Translations under genes and position numbers: made by a program | Part shown: piece by piece, positions 1 to 8,282 of the stretch | How positions within the stretch are numbered: position 1 is the stretch's first letter | Layout: each line of letters opens with the position of its first letter | Origin: Flavobacteriales bacterium UBA2104 | GTDB taxonomy: Bacteria; Bacteroidota; Bacteroidia; Flavobacteriales_D; Crocinitomicaceae | Length of the DNA stretch: 64,000 bases | Assembly: GCA_002331485.1 (NCBI GenBank) | Contig: DCYS01000022.1 | Span: 133,266-197,265, forward strand | Direction of reading: 5' to 3' | The notes under the pieces: model-generated | Database searches by the model: none | What the model was told of the DNA's origin: nothing | The model's input: the letters and a program-made list of their open reading frames with translations, nothing else

Positions 1-1206
1 AGTTTCTGTTTGCCACCACGTATCCACAATAGGGCATCTTTCCTTTCCGACATGATGGTTATACCAGTTCCAGGCTTCCTCATTGATCGGTTCACCAACG
101 GTTCCGAGTACCTTTAGAGAGCTAAGATCATGTTTTTCTACATGTTCCGCACCTTGTTTCGCTAAGGATCGAATAGCGGTAGGAGCTGTATAGAATTGAT
201 TCACTTTGTATTTCTCAACGATCTCCCAAAAACGATTGAAGTCAGGATATGAAGGAACTCCCTCAAACATAAGAGTCGTAGCACCATTCAGCAATGGTCC
301 ATAAACTATATAAGAATGCCCTGTTATCCAACCGATATCGGCTGTACACCAATAAACATCATTATCCTCATACTGGAAAACATTTTTAAATGTGTAAGCA
401 GAATATAGCATATACCCAGCAGTTGTATGTACCATTCCTTTCGGCTTACCAGTCGAACCAGAAGTATAGAGTATGAACAATGGATCCTCACTACTCATGA
501 TTTCTGCCGGACATTCATCACTTTGGTCGTTAAGCAGATCCTCTACCCAGTAATCACGACCTTTTCTCATTTCGATATCGCTATTTATCCTTTTAACAAC
601 AAGCACATTCTCAACAGAAGGACAATCAACTAAAGCTTGATCTGCTATTCCTTTCAGATCAATAGTTTTACTTCCCCTATACGATCCGTCTGCAGTCACT
701 AACATCTTACATGAGGCATCATTGATACGTGATGAAAGAGCGGAAGAAGAAAAGCCAGCAAAAACAACGGAATGTATAGCTCCAATTCTGGCACAAGCCA
801 AAACAGTATAAGCCAGCTCGGGGATCATTGGCAAGTAAATACATACTCTATCGCCTTTTTCAATACCTTTTGACTTAAGCACATTCGCCATTCGATTCAC
901 TTCTTTAGACAGCTGTGAATATGTGATATGCTGTTCTTTATCCTTCGGATCATTAGGCTCGAAAATAATCGCGGTTTTTTCTGGATCATTCTCAACATGT
1001 CGGTCAATGCAATTCTCAGTAATATTCAACTTTCCTCCTTCAAACCAGGAAACCTCTGCTTTCTCCAAGTCGTAGTCTAAGACATTGTCGAACTTCTCTA
1101 TCCATCTGAACTGTTTTGCAATTTTTTTCCAAAATTTCTTAGGGTGTTTTGTTGCGTGTTTCTGGTATTTAAAATAATGTGGTAGATCTTTAACTTGATA
1201 TTTCAT
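1..1206 (-). CDS. acs: Acetyl-CoA synthetase, C-terminus cut by window edge
   Basis: Makes acetyl-CoA from acetate, ATP and CoA in the cytoplasm through an acetyl-AMP intermediate. About 402 N-terminal residues are visible. The start MKYQVKDLPHYFKY lies at 1206. The adenylate-forming P-loop YTSGSTGKPKG is at about residues 245-257, followed by the acs-typical stretch DVYWCTADIGWITGHSY, and the visible part stops at VDTWWQTET of the A5 motif. The family is about 630-650 aa, so the C-terminal lid domain with its regulatory lysine lies outside the window. It is divergent from the HD hydrolase at 1281, and the roughly 75 bp between them must hold both promoters. The N-terminal domain and motif order fit Acs better than propionyl- or acetoacetyl-CoA synthetases, but the lost C-terminus leaves some room. 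Confidence 0.95.
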   Translation of the reverse strand, partial: MKYQVKDLPHYFKYQKHATKHPKKFWKKIAKQFRWIEKFDNVLDYDLEKAEVSWFEGGKLNITENCIDRHVENDPEKTAIIFEPNDPKDKEQHITYSQLSKEVNRMANVLKSKGIEKGDRVCIYLPMIPELAYTVLACARIGAIHSVVFAGFSSSALSSRINDASCKMLVTADGSYRGSKTIDLKGIADQALVDCPSVENVLVVKRINSDIEMRKGRDYWVEDLLNDQSDECPAEIMSSEDPLFILYTSGSTGKPKGMVHTTAGYMLYSAYTFKNVFQYEDNDVYWCTADIGWITGHSYIVYGPLLNGATTLMFEGVPSYPDFNRFWEIVEKYKVNQFYTAPTAIRSLAKQGAEHVEKHDLSSLKVLGTVGEPINEEAWNWYNHHVGKERCPIVDTWWQTET

Positions 1207-1280
1207 TTGACCGTCAGTTTTTGCTTTCTCTAAAATTAAAAATATCCCCTAAATTTTCTAACCTTTGTTTAAGAATTCAG

Positions 1281-1937
1281 ATGAATAACTCGAAAGAAAT
1301 GTTTGAAAGACTTGTAGATGAAATAAAAAAGAAGTTTGAGAATGAGGGCACTGGTCATGACTGGTTTCATATTCAGCGTGTAATGCGCCAGGCGCGATTC
1401 ATTCATTCCAAAGAAGGAGGTGATAAAGAGGTGATATCCTATGCTGCTCTTCTCCATGATATTGACGACCACAAATTTAATGGAGGTGACTTTGAGTCTG
1501 GTGCTCGAAAAACAGAAATTCTTATCAAAGATCATCCGCTTGATGAATCACAAAAGCAAAACATAGTTGATATTGTTAGAACGATCTCTTTTAAAGGAAG
1601 TGGAGAGAAAGATGAAATGAATTCCCTTGAAGGAAAGATAGTACAAGACGCAGACCGACTAGATGCATTAGGCGCCATAGGGATTGCCAGAACCTTTGCC
1701 TACGGAGGATCTATCGGGCAACCTATCTATGACCCGGCAATTGAACCTAGTAAAAATCAAACCAAGGAGCAGTACATTTCAGACCGAACACACACGATCA
1801 ATCATTTTTACGAAAAACTTCTACTTCTTCCTGATCTGATGAATACAATGACAGGTAAAAGTCTTGCCAAAAATCGTGTTAAGTTCATGGAGAATTTCCT
1901 CGAACAGTTCTATTCAGAATGGGGAGTAAGCCAATAA
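1281..1937 (+). CDS. HD-domain metal-dependent phosphohydrolase (YedJ-like)
   Basis: A 218-residue cytoplasmic HD-superfamily protein. The metal-binding signature is visible as H30, the H59-D60 pair in LLHDIDD and a later aspartate in QDADRLDALG. This matches stand-alone HD hydrolases of the YedJ type, whose physiological substrate is not known. An upstream extension to 1221 is possible, but the ATG at 1281 opens a normal HD N-terminus (MNNSKEMFERL), so I chose it. The gene stands alone and is followed directly by a strong hairpin shared with the convergent OmpA-family gene. Confidence 0.85.
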   Translation: MNNSKEMFERLVDEIKKKFENEGTGHDWFHIQRVMRQARFIHSKEGGDKEVISYAALLHDIDDHKFNGGDFESGARKTEILIKDHPLDESQKQNIVDIVRTISFKGSGEKDEMNSLEGKIVQDADRLDALGAIGIARTFAYGGSIGQPIYDPAIEPSKNQTKEQYISDRTHTINHFYEKLLLLPDLMNTMTGKSLAKNRVKFMENFLEQFYSEWGVSQ

Positions 1938-1940
1938 AAA

Positions 1941-1976
1941 AATGCGTTACTCTTTCGAATAACGCATTTTCAATTT
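1941..1976. terminator. Bidirectional intrinsic terminator
   Basis: A perfect 9-bp inverted repeat (AATGCGTTA 1941-1949 with TAACGCATT 1960-1968) is flanked by A-tracts on the left and T-tracts on the right. It lies between convergent genes and can serve both. Confidence 0.85.
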
Positions 1977-1989
1977 TTTTTTATCCGAC

Positions 1990-3156
1990 TTAGATCACAC
2001 GGAAAGAAACTCTTCTGTTCTTAGCCGCTTTCGTCTTGTCATCATCTTCATCCTTAATGTAAGGTGAAGCTTCGTTCGAACCGGCATCTTCAATTACGAA
2101 TCGATCCGCACTTACATCTTTATTCACCATAAGCGTACGAATATATTCAGCTCTCTTTAAAGCAATACCGCTATTCTCTGGATTTTCCAATTCAGCAGCA
2201 TCAGCGTGTCCAGTCAGCTGGATCTTCATGTCAGGATTAGCCTTCATTAACTCTGCTATTTTATCCAACGTTTTGTCTCCATCCACACGTACGTCATATC
2301 TTCCTTCAGCATAAAATACATTATACTCCTTCACTTGATCTTCCAATGACATTTCTTTAGTGATCTGAGGAGATCTTTGATATACAGTTGATGCCTCTGT
2401 TTGAGCCTCATCAGCATAATTACACTCACATTGCTCATTTGGTCCTAACAACTGAACAGAGATATCATCGATGTAATAATAAGCCGCTATGATTTGTTTT
2501 CCTCTGAAATCTCTAGGCTTTCTATTTCTTTGCTCCTTAACCTCATTATCAGAATAGAAGTTACCGATCGTTATATATTTCTCATTCCCTTCCGCAGTGT
2601 ATTCTCCACATACAAGATCCCAACCAAAATCTCCATCGAAAACAGCATTCTTTGGATGTTCAACATGCGTTTCAAGGATTAACGCTGGAACTTTATCATC
2701 TGTTCCAGGAGCTCTTTTAGAAAAATGAGCACCTAATCGGTTTGTAGAATATTTCGCCAATTCAGCACGAGACGCATAAAACTGAACTTTATAACGCATT
2801 CCTTTTTTCATTGGAGTATTCAACTTTGCAGTTAAATATGTTCTATCTTCCTTCTCACGATAAGAGTAAGCGATGATACCTGCATAATTAATACCTTCTT
2901 TCGGCTCCTCTTTACCGTAAATATTTTCTGGAGTCATCACATCAGGCATTTTCGCTTCGCCAGAGAAAAGGTCTGCAGAGTTACCAGTTGGTGAAACCCA
3001 TGATTCAGCACGAGTCAGATCCCCAATCCTTCTTAATTTTTTGTTTTTGGCATCTTCAAAACCTGGGTTATCCACCATATTCTCGCCTTCCTGTGCAAGG
3101 ACAGTCAACGACAAAAACAAGGCAGGCAATGCCACTAAAAATTTTCTTGTATTCAT
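1990..3156 (-). CDS. OmpA-family outer membrane protein
   Basis: A 388-residue exported protein with signal peptide MNTRKFLVALPALFLSLTVLA. The middle part (to about residue 250) is of unassigned, probably beta-rich, type and contains one CEC motif. The C-terminal ~100 residues form an OmpA peptidoglycan-binding domain (IQLTGHADAAE, then LKRAEYIRTLMV and NRRVSFRVI). It probably tethers the outer membrane to the cell wall. I start it at the ATG at 3156, one base after the hemE stop; the ATG at 3171 would overlap hemE and spoil the signal peptide. It is the last gene of a hemE unit. Confidence 0.88.
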   Translation of the reverse strand: MNTRKFLVALPALFLSLTVLAQEGENMVDNPGFEDAKNKKLRRIGDLTRAESWVSPTGNSADLFSGEAKMPDVMTPENIYGKEEPKEGINYAGIIAYSYREKEDRTYLTAKLNTPMKKGMRYKVQFYASRAELAKYSTNRLGAHFSKRAPGTDDKVPALILETHVEHPKNAVFDGDFGWDLVCGEYTAEGNEKYITIGNFYSDNEVKEQRNRKPRDFRGKQIIAAYYYIDDISVQLLGPNEQCECNYADEAQTEASTVYQRSPQITKEMSLEDQVKEYNVFYAEGRYDVRVDGDKTLDKIAELMKANPDMKIQLTGHADAAELENPENSGIALKRAEYIRTLMVNKDVSADRFVIEDAGSNEASPYIKDEDDDKTKAAKNRRVSFRVI

Positions 3157-3157
3157 A

Positions 3158-4195
3158 CTATTTAATTTCATAGTTCTTAACCGTTTTTATAAAAGTTCTA
3201 ACTTTTTCAGGGTCAATATCAGGATAAACTCCATGACCCAAATTTACAATATGTCTTTTACTTTTGAAGGTATTCAACATGTTATTTGTCAATTCTTCAA
3301 CTTCTTTATGACTGGAATACAGTGCACAAGGGTCTAAATTACCTTGTAAAGTCTTATTCTCTCCTACAATTTCTCTTACTTGCATTGGATTCATATTCCA
3401 ATCTAAACCTAATGTATTGCAATCAGATAAAGCAAGATCTGGCAGAGAAGCATACGCACCTTTAGCAAACAAGGTTACAGGCACTTCATTAATAGCACTA
3501 GCAATCTTATTCAAATACTTAAGTCCAAACTCAGTATATTGATCTTTGCCTAGTATTCCCGCCCAAGAATCAAAAACTTGAACAATATCTGCTCCAGCTT
3601 TGATCTGCATTTTCAAATAACGTATTGTCACTTCTGTTATACGATTTAACAAGTCGTGTGCCAAAGTCGGGTTGGTATACAATATTTTGCGTGATTTTGA
3701 GAACGTTTTCGAACCACTTCCTTCTATCATATAGCAGAATATAGTCCATGGAGCACCAGCAAATCCAATCGTTGGAACTCTTCCATTAAGTTCTTTCACC
3801 GTGATCTCTATAGCTTCTTTTACGTATCCAAGACGATCTTCGACGTCAAAAGATGTATTCGCATGTTTTTCAAGATCAGCTTCTGACTTTATTGTTTTCT
3901 CAAAATATGGTCCACGTTTTTCGATCATTTGATACTCGAGCCCCATAGCTTCAGGAATTACCAAAATATCTGAAAAGATGATCGCTGCATCGACTCCTAA
4001 AAGATCAACAGGTTGAATTGTAACTTCTGCTGCTAATTCCGGAGTTTCAACTAATTCCTTAAAACCGCTCAATGAATTTCTAACCGCTCTATATTCTGGA
4101 AGGATTCTACCTGCCTGTCTCATCAACCATACAGGGTATCGTTCAATATCCTCTCCTCTAGCCGCTCTTAATAAAAGATCATTCTGTAATTCCAT
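3158..4195 (-). CDS. hemE: Uroporphyrinogen decarboxylase
   Basis: A 345-residue cytoplasmic enzyme that decarboxylates the four acetate side chains of uroporphyrinogen III to give coproporphyrinogen III for haem synthesis. It carries the N-terminal signature RYPVWLMRQAGRILPEYR with the substrate-binding arginines, the second signature GFAGAPWTIFCYMIEG, and the C-terminal LGHGVYPDIDPE. Length matches the family. The open frame extends 33 codons further upstream, but the ATG at 4195 (MELQNDLLLRAA) matches the usual start. The OmpA-family gene follows after one base. Confidence 0.96.
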   Translation of the reverse strand: MELQNDLLLRAARGEDIERYPVWLMRQAGRILPEYRAVRNSLSGFKELVETPELAAEVTIQPVDLLGVDAAIIFSDILVIPEAMGLEYQMIEKRGPYFEKTIKSEADLEKHANTSFDVEDRLGYVKEAIEITVKELNGRVPTIGFAGAPWTIFCYMIEGSGSKTFSKSRKILYTNPTLAHDLLNRITEVTIRYLKMQIKAGADIVQVFDSWAGILGKDQYTEFGLKYLNKIASAINEVPVTLFAKGAYASLPDLALSDCNTLGLDWNMNPMQVREIVGENKTLQGNLDPCALYSSHKEVEELTNNMLNTFKSKRHIVNLGHGVYPDIDPEKVRTFIKTVKNYEIK

Positions 4196-4264
4196 GGGGC
4201 AAAGATACGTTTTCGTTATTAAAAGATATTTATTCTTAACATGTTTTTCAGATATGCATAAACG

Positions 4265-4290
4265 AAAAAAGGGAGCCCTGATGGACTCCC
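4265..4290 (-). terminator. Intrinsic terminator after rpsT
   Basis: An inverted repeat GGGAGTCC...GGGCTCCC on the minus strand is followed by six T. It lies 25 bp after the rpsT stop and upstream of hemE. Confidence 0.75.
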
Positions 4291-4314
4291 TCAATAATTC
4301 TAAAGTAAGTTAGC

Positions 4315-4566
4315 TTACAGCTTAGCGATGTGAGCTGCCAAACCTGACTTAAGGTTAGCTGCCTTATTCTTGTGAATAATGTTTCTCTTAGCTAATTTAT
4401 CAAGCATACTAGCAACCTTAGGAAATTGCTTCTCAGCCTCCTTTTTGCTAGTCGTAGCACGCAAATCACGAATCGCGTTACGCGTCGTTTTGTGCTGATA
4501 CTTATTGCGAACTCTCTTCGCTTCGTCTGATCTTACTCTTTTTAATGCTGACTTATGATTCGCCAT
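4315..4566 (-). CDS. rpsT: 30S ribosomal protein S20
   Basis: An 83-residue, very basic, all-helical protein beginning MANHKSALKRVRSDEAKRVRN, the standard S20 start, with KRNIIHKNKAANLKSGLA at the C-terminal end. It binds 16S rRNA in the small subunit body. It is downstream of the two tRNA-Glu genes on the same strand and could share their transcript, as Bacteroidota tRNAs are often embedded in mRNA units. A terminator follows. Confidence 0.97.
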   Translation of the reverse strand: MANHKSALKRVRSDEAKRVRNKYQHKTTRNAIRDLRATTSKKEAEKQFPKVASMLDKLAKRNIIHKNKAANLKSGLAAHIAKL

Positions 4567-4593
4567 AATCTTACTCTATTAAATTTTTAATTG

Positions 4594-4665
4594 TAGCCCA
4601 TAGGAGAATCGAACTCCTGTTTCCAGGATGAAAACCTGATGTCCTAACCACTAGACGAATGGGCC
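4594..4665 (-). tRNA. tRNA-Glu (TTC), copy 2
   Basis: 72-nt cloverleaf on the minus strand: 7-bp acceptor stem (GGCCCAT with ATGGGCT), D-arm GTCTAGTGGTTAGGAC, anticodon loop with TTC, and T-arm with GTTCGATTC. CCA is not encoded. The first acceptor pair is G-U. It is identical to the copy at 4703. Confidence 0.95.
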
Positions 4666-4702
4666 ATATAAAAACAATGAACTAAACGTTCGTTAAACTT
4701 AG

Positions 4703-4774
4703 TAGCCCATAGGAGAATCGAACTCCTGTTTCCAGGATGAAAACCTGATGTCCTAACCACTAGACGAATGGGCC
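4703..4774 (-). tRNA. tRNA-Glu (TTC), copy 1
   Basis: Identical in all 72 bases to the copy at 4594; a 37-bp AT-rich spacer separates them. TTC anticodon, so it reads GAA/GAG. The tandem pair probably comes from one transcript that continues towards rpsT. Confidence 0.95.
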
Positions 4775-4863
4775 GTATTGTTTTATTATTTCAAAAATCG
4801 GAGTGCAAATATATATTCAATTTGCGTTATAACAAAAGAAAAAAGATGAATTTTTAAATTATT

Positions 4864-5538
4864 TTATTCCAGCTCTGATTTAAACCTGAAACCCAAGCGT
4901 TTACCTGTCTTCATTTCTTGAGCAGACGACAAGGTTTTTATTTGCATTACATCTACGAACTGTACCTTTTCGTAAGGTGGACTATGAAGGTCAAACTCAA
5001 TAGCGTGCTTCATAGCTACCTCAAGCACTTTATGCATGGATGCTTCGTCAAAAGTTGAGCCTTTAAAATCCTTAAACAAGAATCCTAACTGACCTTTACC
5101 TTCAACCATAAAGTGACCATCTTTATTGATGTATACTCTTCCGATCATGTATCCAGCATCGTTTAATCGATTGTGTAAAAAAGAATCTGCTAAGAAATTG
5201 TAAATGTTAATCACACCACAATAAGCTCGATCAGCATCTTCTTCAACATAAGAGTTCTTCCATACTCCATGTTCTTTAGGAAAAGAAAAAACATTAGTGT
5301 GCATGTGAAAAACCAGCACATCACTACCTATGTATGCATGAGTCTCAAAATCGCCATTAGAATCATACTTTAACCTTACTCGCTCATTCGGTATTTGCTC
5401 ACGTAAAGTTTCGATCTTTTTTTCTATGATCGCTTTAAACTCATTGTAAGCCTCACAAGTTCTTTTGTAAACATCTTGTTTTAGCAGCGACCTTTCTTCT
5501 AACAAAGACGCGAGATCATTTTTGTTTTTTTCAGACAT
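4864..5538 (-). CDS. Conserved hypothetical protein coupled to proS
   Basis: A 224-residue soluble protein with no signal peptide or membrane segment. I do not recognise a named domain. The N-terminal ~50 residues (MSEKNKNDLASLLEERSLLKQ, then NEFKAIIEKKIETLREQI) look like a coiled coil. The remainder is mixed alpha/beta with aromatic-rich strands (FHMHTNVFSFP, YVEEDADRAYCGVINIYNF). It begins one base after the proS stop, so the two are probably co-transcribed and translationally coupled. The ATG at 5538 is preferred over 5556, which would overlap proS. Similar proteins are common in Bacteroidota; function unknown. Confidence 0.8.
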   Translation of the reverse strand: MSEKNKNDLASLLEERSLLKQDVYKRTCEAYNEFKAIIEKKIETLREQIPNERVRLKYDSNGDFETHAYIGSDVLVFHMHTNVFSFPKEHGVWKNSYVEEDADRAYCGVINIYNFLADSFLHNRLNDAGYMIGRVYINKDGHFMVEGKGQLGFLFKDFKGSTFDEASMHKVLEVAMKHAIEFDLHSPPYEKVQFVDVMQIKTLSSAQEMKTGKRLGFRFKSELE

Positions 5539-5539
5539 C

Positions 5540-7012
5540 CTAATAAGCTTTAGCAAATAATACTCTTCCTTCTGAAGGATTTCCAGAATAAACGCAGTTC
5601 CCTGCTTCTTGTTTTCTATTCAGAGGAATACAACGGATTGTAGCTTTTGTTTCTTCTTTTATTTTTTGCTCTGTCTCTTCAGATCCATCCCAGTGTGCTG
5701 AAATAAATCCACCTTTTTCTTCCAGAACTTTTTTGAATTCATCGTAAGAATTGACCTCTGTTGTATTTTCTTGAGTAAAGTCACTGGCCTTGGTTAATAA
5801 ATTTTCTTGGATCTCATCGAGTAGATCAACAATATATTGATCAACAGTTGACCAATCTACGATCTCCTTTTCCTTTGTATCTCTTCGAGCCACTTCAGCC
5901 TTTTCATTCTCGAGATCACGAGGTCCGATCGCAACTCTCACAGGGACTCCTTTTGCTTCATACTCTGCAAACTTCCATCCTGGTCTGCGATTATCGTCAT
6001 CATCGAATTTAACTGAGATCCCTTTTTCTGAAAGGTTTTTTTTAAGTATCGCTACTTTCTCGCTGATTGCGTTCAATTGATCCTCATTCTTATAGATCGG
6101 AACAATAGCCACCTGTATTGGAGCAAGTTTTGGCGGAAGAACCAATCCTTCATCATCGGAATGAGTCATGAGTAAACCTCCTATCAATCTCGTTGAAACA
6201 CCCCATGAAGTGGCCCAAACATGTTCGAGTGCGCCATCTTTATCTGCGAATTTAACATCAAATGCTTTGGCAAAATTCTGACCTAAAAAGTGTGAAGTAC
6301 CAGCTTGCAGTGCTTTTCCATCCTGCATTAAAGCTTCAATACAATATGTTTCCTCGGCACCAGCAAACCGTTCAGAAGCAGTTTTTAAACCTCTTACTAC
6401 GGGTATAGCCATATATTGTTCTAAAACATCAGCGTAAATATGAAGCATTTGTTCTGCTTCCTCAATCGCTTCTTGTTTAGTTGCATGAGCTGTGTGCCCT
6501 TCCTGCCATAGAAACTCAGCAGTTCTTAAAAAAAGGCGTGTTCTCATCTCCCATCTCACCACATTTGCCCACTGATTGATCTTTAAAGGTAGGTCACGAT
6601 AAGACTGTACCCAACTTTTAAATGAGTTCCAGATGATCGTTTCTGAAGTAGGACGAACGATAAGTTCTTCTTCTAATTTAGCTTCTGGATCAACCACTAC
6701 CTCACCGTTGTCACTATTCTTCAAGCGATAATGTGTAACAACTGCACACTCTTTTGCAAAACCTTCTACATGTTCCGCTTCTTTACTTAAATACGATTTT
6801 GGTATAAATAGTGGGAAATAAGCATTGTCATGCCCAGTTTCCTTGAATTTAGCGTCTAAAACTTCTTTTATCTTTTCCCAGATGGCATACCCATAAGGCT
6901 TTATAACCATACATCCTCGAACATCCGAATGCTCTGCCAGATCGGCTCGTTCGATCAGTTCGTTATACCATTTTGAATAATCTTCAGAACGTTTTGTATA
7001 CTTGGCTCCCAT
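5540..7012 (-). CDS. proS: Prolyl-tRNA synthetase, type 3
   Basis: A 490-residue class II synthetase that charges tRNA-Pro. Visible features are motif 2 (ANVVRWEMRTRLFLRTAEFLWQEGH), the TRLIGGLLMTHSDD motif 3 region, an anticodon-binding domain (APIQVAIVPIYKN), and the C-terminal extension found in the archaeal/eukaryotic-like short type, ending in Tyr (FAKAY). No editing INS domain is present, which fits its length. The ATG at 7012 gives the expected start (MGAKYTKRSEDYSKWYNELI). It is divergent from the lipoprotein gene at 7140. Confidence 0.96.
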   Translation of the reverse strand: MGAKYTKRSEDYSKWYNELIERADLAEHSDVRGCMVIKPYGYAIWEKIKEVLDAKFKETGHDNAYFPLFIPKSYLSKEAEHVEGFAKECAVVTHYRLKNSDNGEVVVDPEAKLEEELIVRPTSETIIWNSFKSWVQSYRDLPLKINQWANVVRWEMRTRLFLRTAEFLWQEGHTAHATKQEAIEEAEQMLHIYADVLEQYMAIPVVRGLKTASERFAGAEETYCIEALMQDGKALQAGTSHFLGQNFAKAFDVKFADKDGALEHVWATSWGVSTRLIGGLLMTHSDDEGLVLPPKLAPIQVAIVPIYKNEDQLNAISEKVAILKKNLSEKGISVKFDDDDNRRPGWKFAEYEAKGVPVRVAIGPRDLENEKAEVARRDTKEKEIVDWSTVDQYIVDLLDEIQENLLTKASDFTQENTTEVNSYDEFKKVLEEKGGFISAHWDGSEETEQKIKEETKATIRCIPLNRKQEAGNCVYSGNPSEGRVLFAKAY

Positions 7013-7139
7013 AACTTGGTACAGTATTTGTTAATTTTTAGTTAAATCATCAAAGCTCCCATATTGAGGAAACGCTGAAATGACCAGTAAGCAAAAGTAA
7101 TAACTCAATTTGGAATTTGATCGATAAATTAATAAGTTT

Positions 7140-8276
7140 ATGTATATGACAACCACAACAAACAAACATTTTTTAAATCTATTCATACTGGTAACGTTCA
7201 CGTTATTCATGACAGGTTGTGCTCAATTTGGGATGATCTCACAGAACGATGTGTATCTGCAGAAACCATCAGCTTTAAGCACAGGTGAAGATGAAACCGA
7301 CCTTACTTCGTATAATGCATATAAGGCAAAAGAGCGCGGAGCTTATCAAGATCAATATCTGATCGATCAAATGTACAATCGACGATTGATTGGCGCGTCT
7401 CTTTATGGGGTACGACCAATGTTTGGAGCTCCATATCCTCCAGGTGCATTTATCTTATATGGTAGCAGACCCTCAATTCTTTTCTACCAAAATTCCTTCT
7501 ATTCCAACTCTTACTTTGCATGGAATAGACCATGGAACAATGGATTTGGATACAACTGTGGTTACAACCCTCACTTTCCATATTCCAACGGTATGTACGG
7601 TTGTTTAAATAGTCCATATAATCAATTTGGGTTTGGTAACCCTTACTATAACTATGGAGGTGGACAGTCATTCGGTAATTCTGGAGGAATAGCAGATAAT
7701 TCAAATACATTCACAGGAAGACCACGTATGTCGCTGTCATCAAATTCAGCTCGTTCCAGTTCATATCCAAATACACTTAAATCATCGTATACTGGAGGTG
7801 TTGAAAGTGTTAATGTAAACGATCAAACTCAAGGAACTTCGAGAAGATCAATTCAGAACAAACAGGCTGTTAGAAGTAGTCACATGCCATTTAAGTCAGA
7901 TCAATGGAAGACACAGAACAATTCTTCTTACCAATCTAAAAATGGCGGTAGTTCAATTTCTGCAAATCGCTCGAGAATTTCAAGCACAACGAATAGAGGT
8001 AATCGATATTCACCGAGTACTTCTGCAAGAAGGTCAGGTGTAGCGAGATCTCCCAGAACTTCTGTAAATAGTTCGACAAGGTCTACCTACTCTTCGGGAT
8101 CTCAAAGAAGAACATCGACTTCCAGCCCTAACTATTCTCGTAATAGAAGTAATTCTGGAAGTAGCTCAAGAAGTTATAATTCCAGATCTAGAAGTTCTTC
8201 AGGAAGCATTACAAGGTCAAGTGGAAGTAGAAGATCTTCTAGTAGTTCGTCAAGTTCATCATCAGGAAGAAGATAG
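7140..8276 (+). CDS. Lipoprotein with Ser/Arg-rich tail
   Basis: 378 residues. The N-terminus has a lipoprotein signal peptide ending in the lipobox LFMTGC, so the mature protein is lipid-anchored. Residues ~75-190 are rich in Tyr, Asn, Gly and Phe (NPYYNYGGGQSFGNSGG). The last ~150 residues are low-complexity Ser/Arg/Gly/Asn ending in a polyserine run and GRR. No catalytic motif is visible. It sits 6 bp before an OmpP1-like barrel gene, so both probably form one envelope operon. A start at the ATG at 7146 is equally possible. Function unknown. Confidence 0.75.
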   Translation: MYMTTTTNKHFLNLFILVTFTLFMTGCAQFGMISQNDVYLQKPSALSTGEDETDLTSYNAYKAKERGAYQDQYLIDQMYNRRLIGASLYGVRPMFGAPYPPGAFILYGSRPSILFYQNSFYSNSYFAWNRPWNNGFGYNCGYNPHFPYSNGMYGCLNSPYNQFGFGNPYYNYGGGQSFGNSGGIADNSNTFTGRPRMSLSSNSARSSSYPNTLKSSYTGGVESVNVNDQTQGTSRRSIQNKQAVRSSHMPFKSDQWKTQNNSSYQSKNGGSSISANRSRISSTTNRGNRYSPSTSARRSGVARSPRTSVNSSTRSTYSSGSQRRTSTSSPNYSRNRSNSGSSSRSYNSRSRSSSGSITRSSGSRRSSSSSSSSSSGRR

Positions 8277-8282
8277 AGAATC

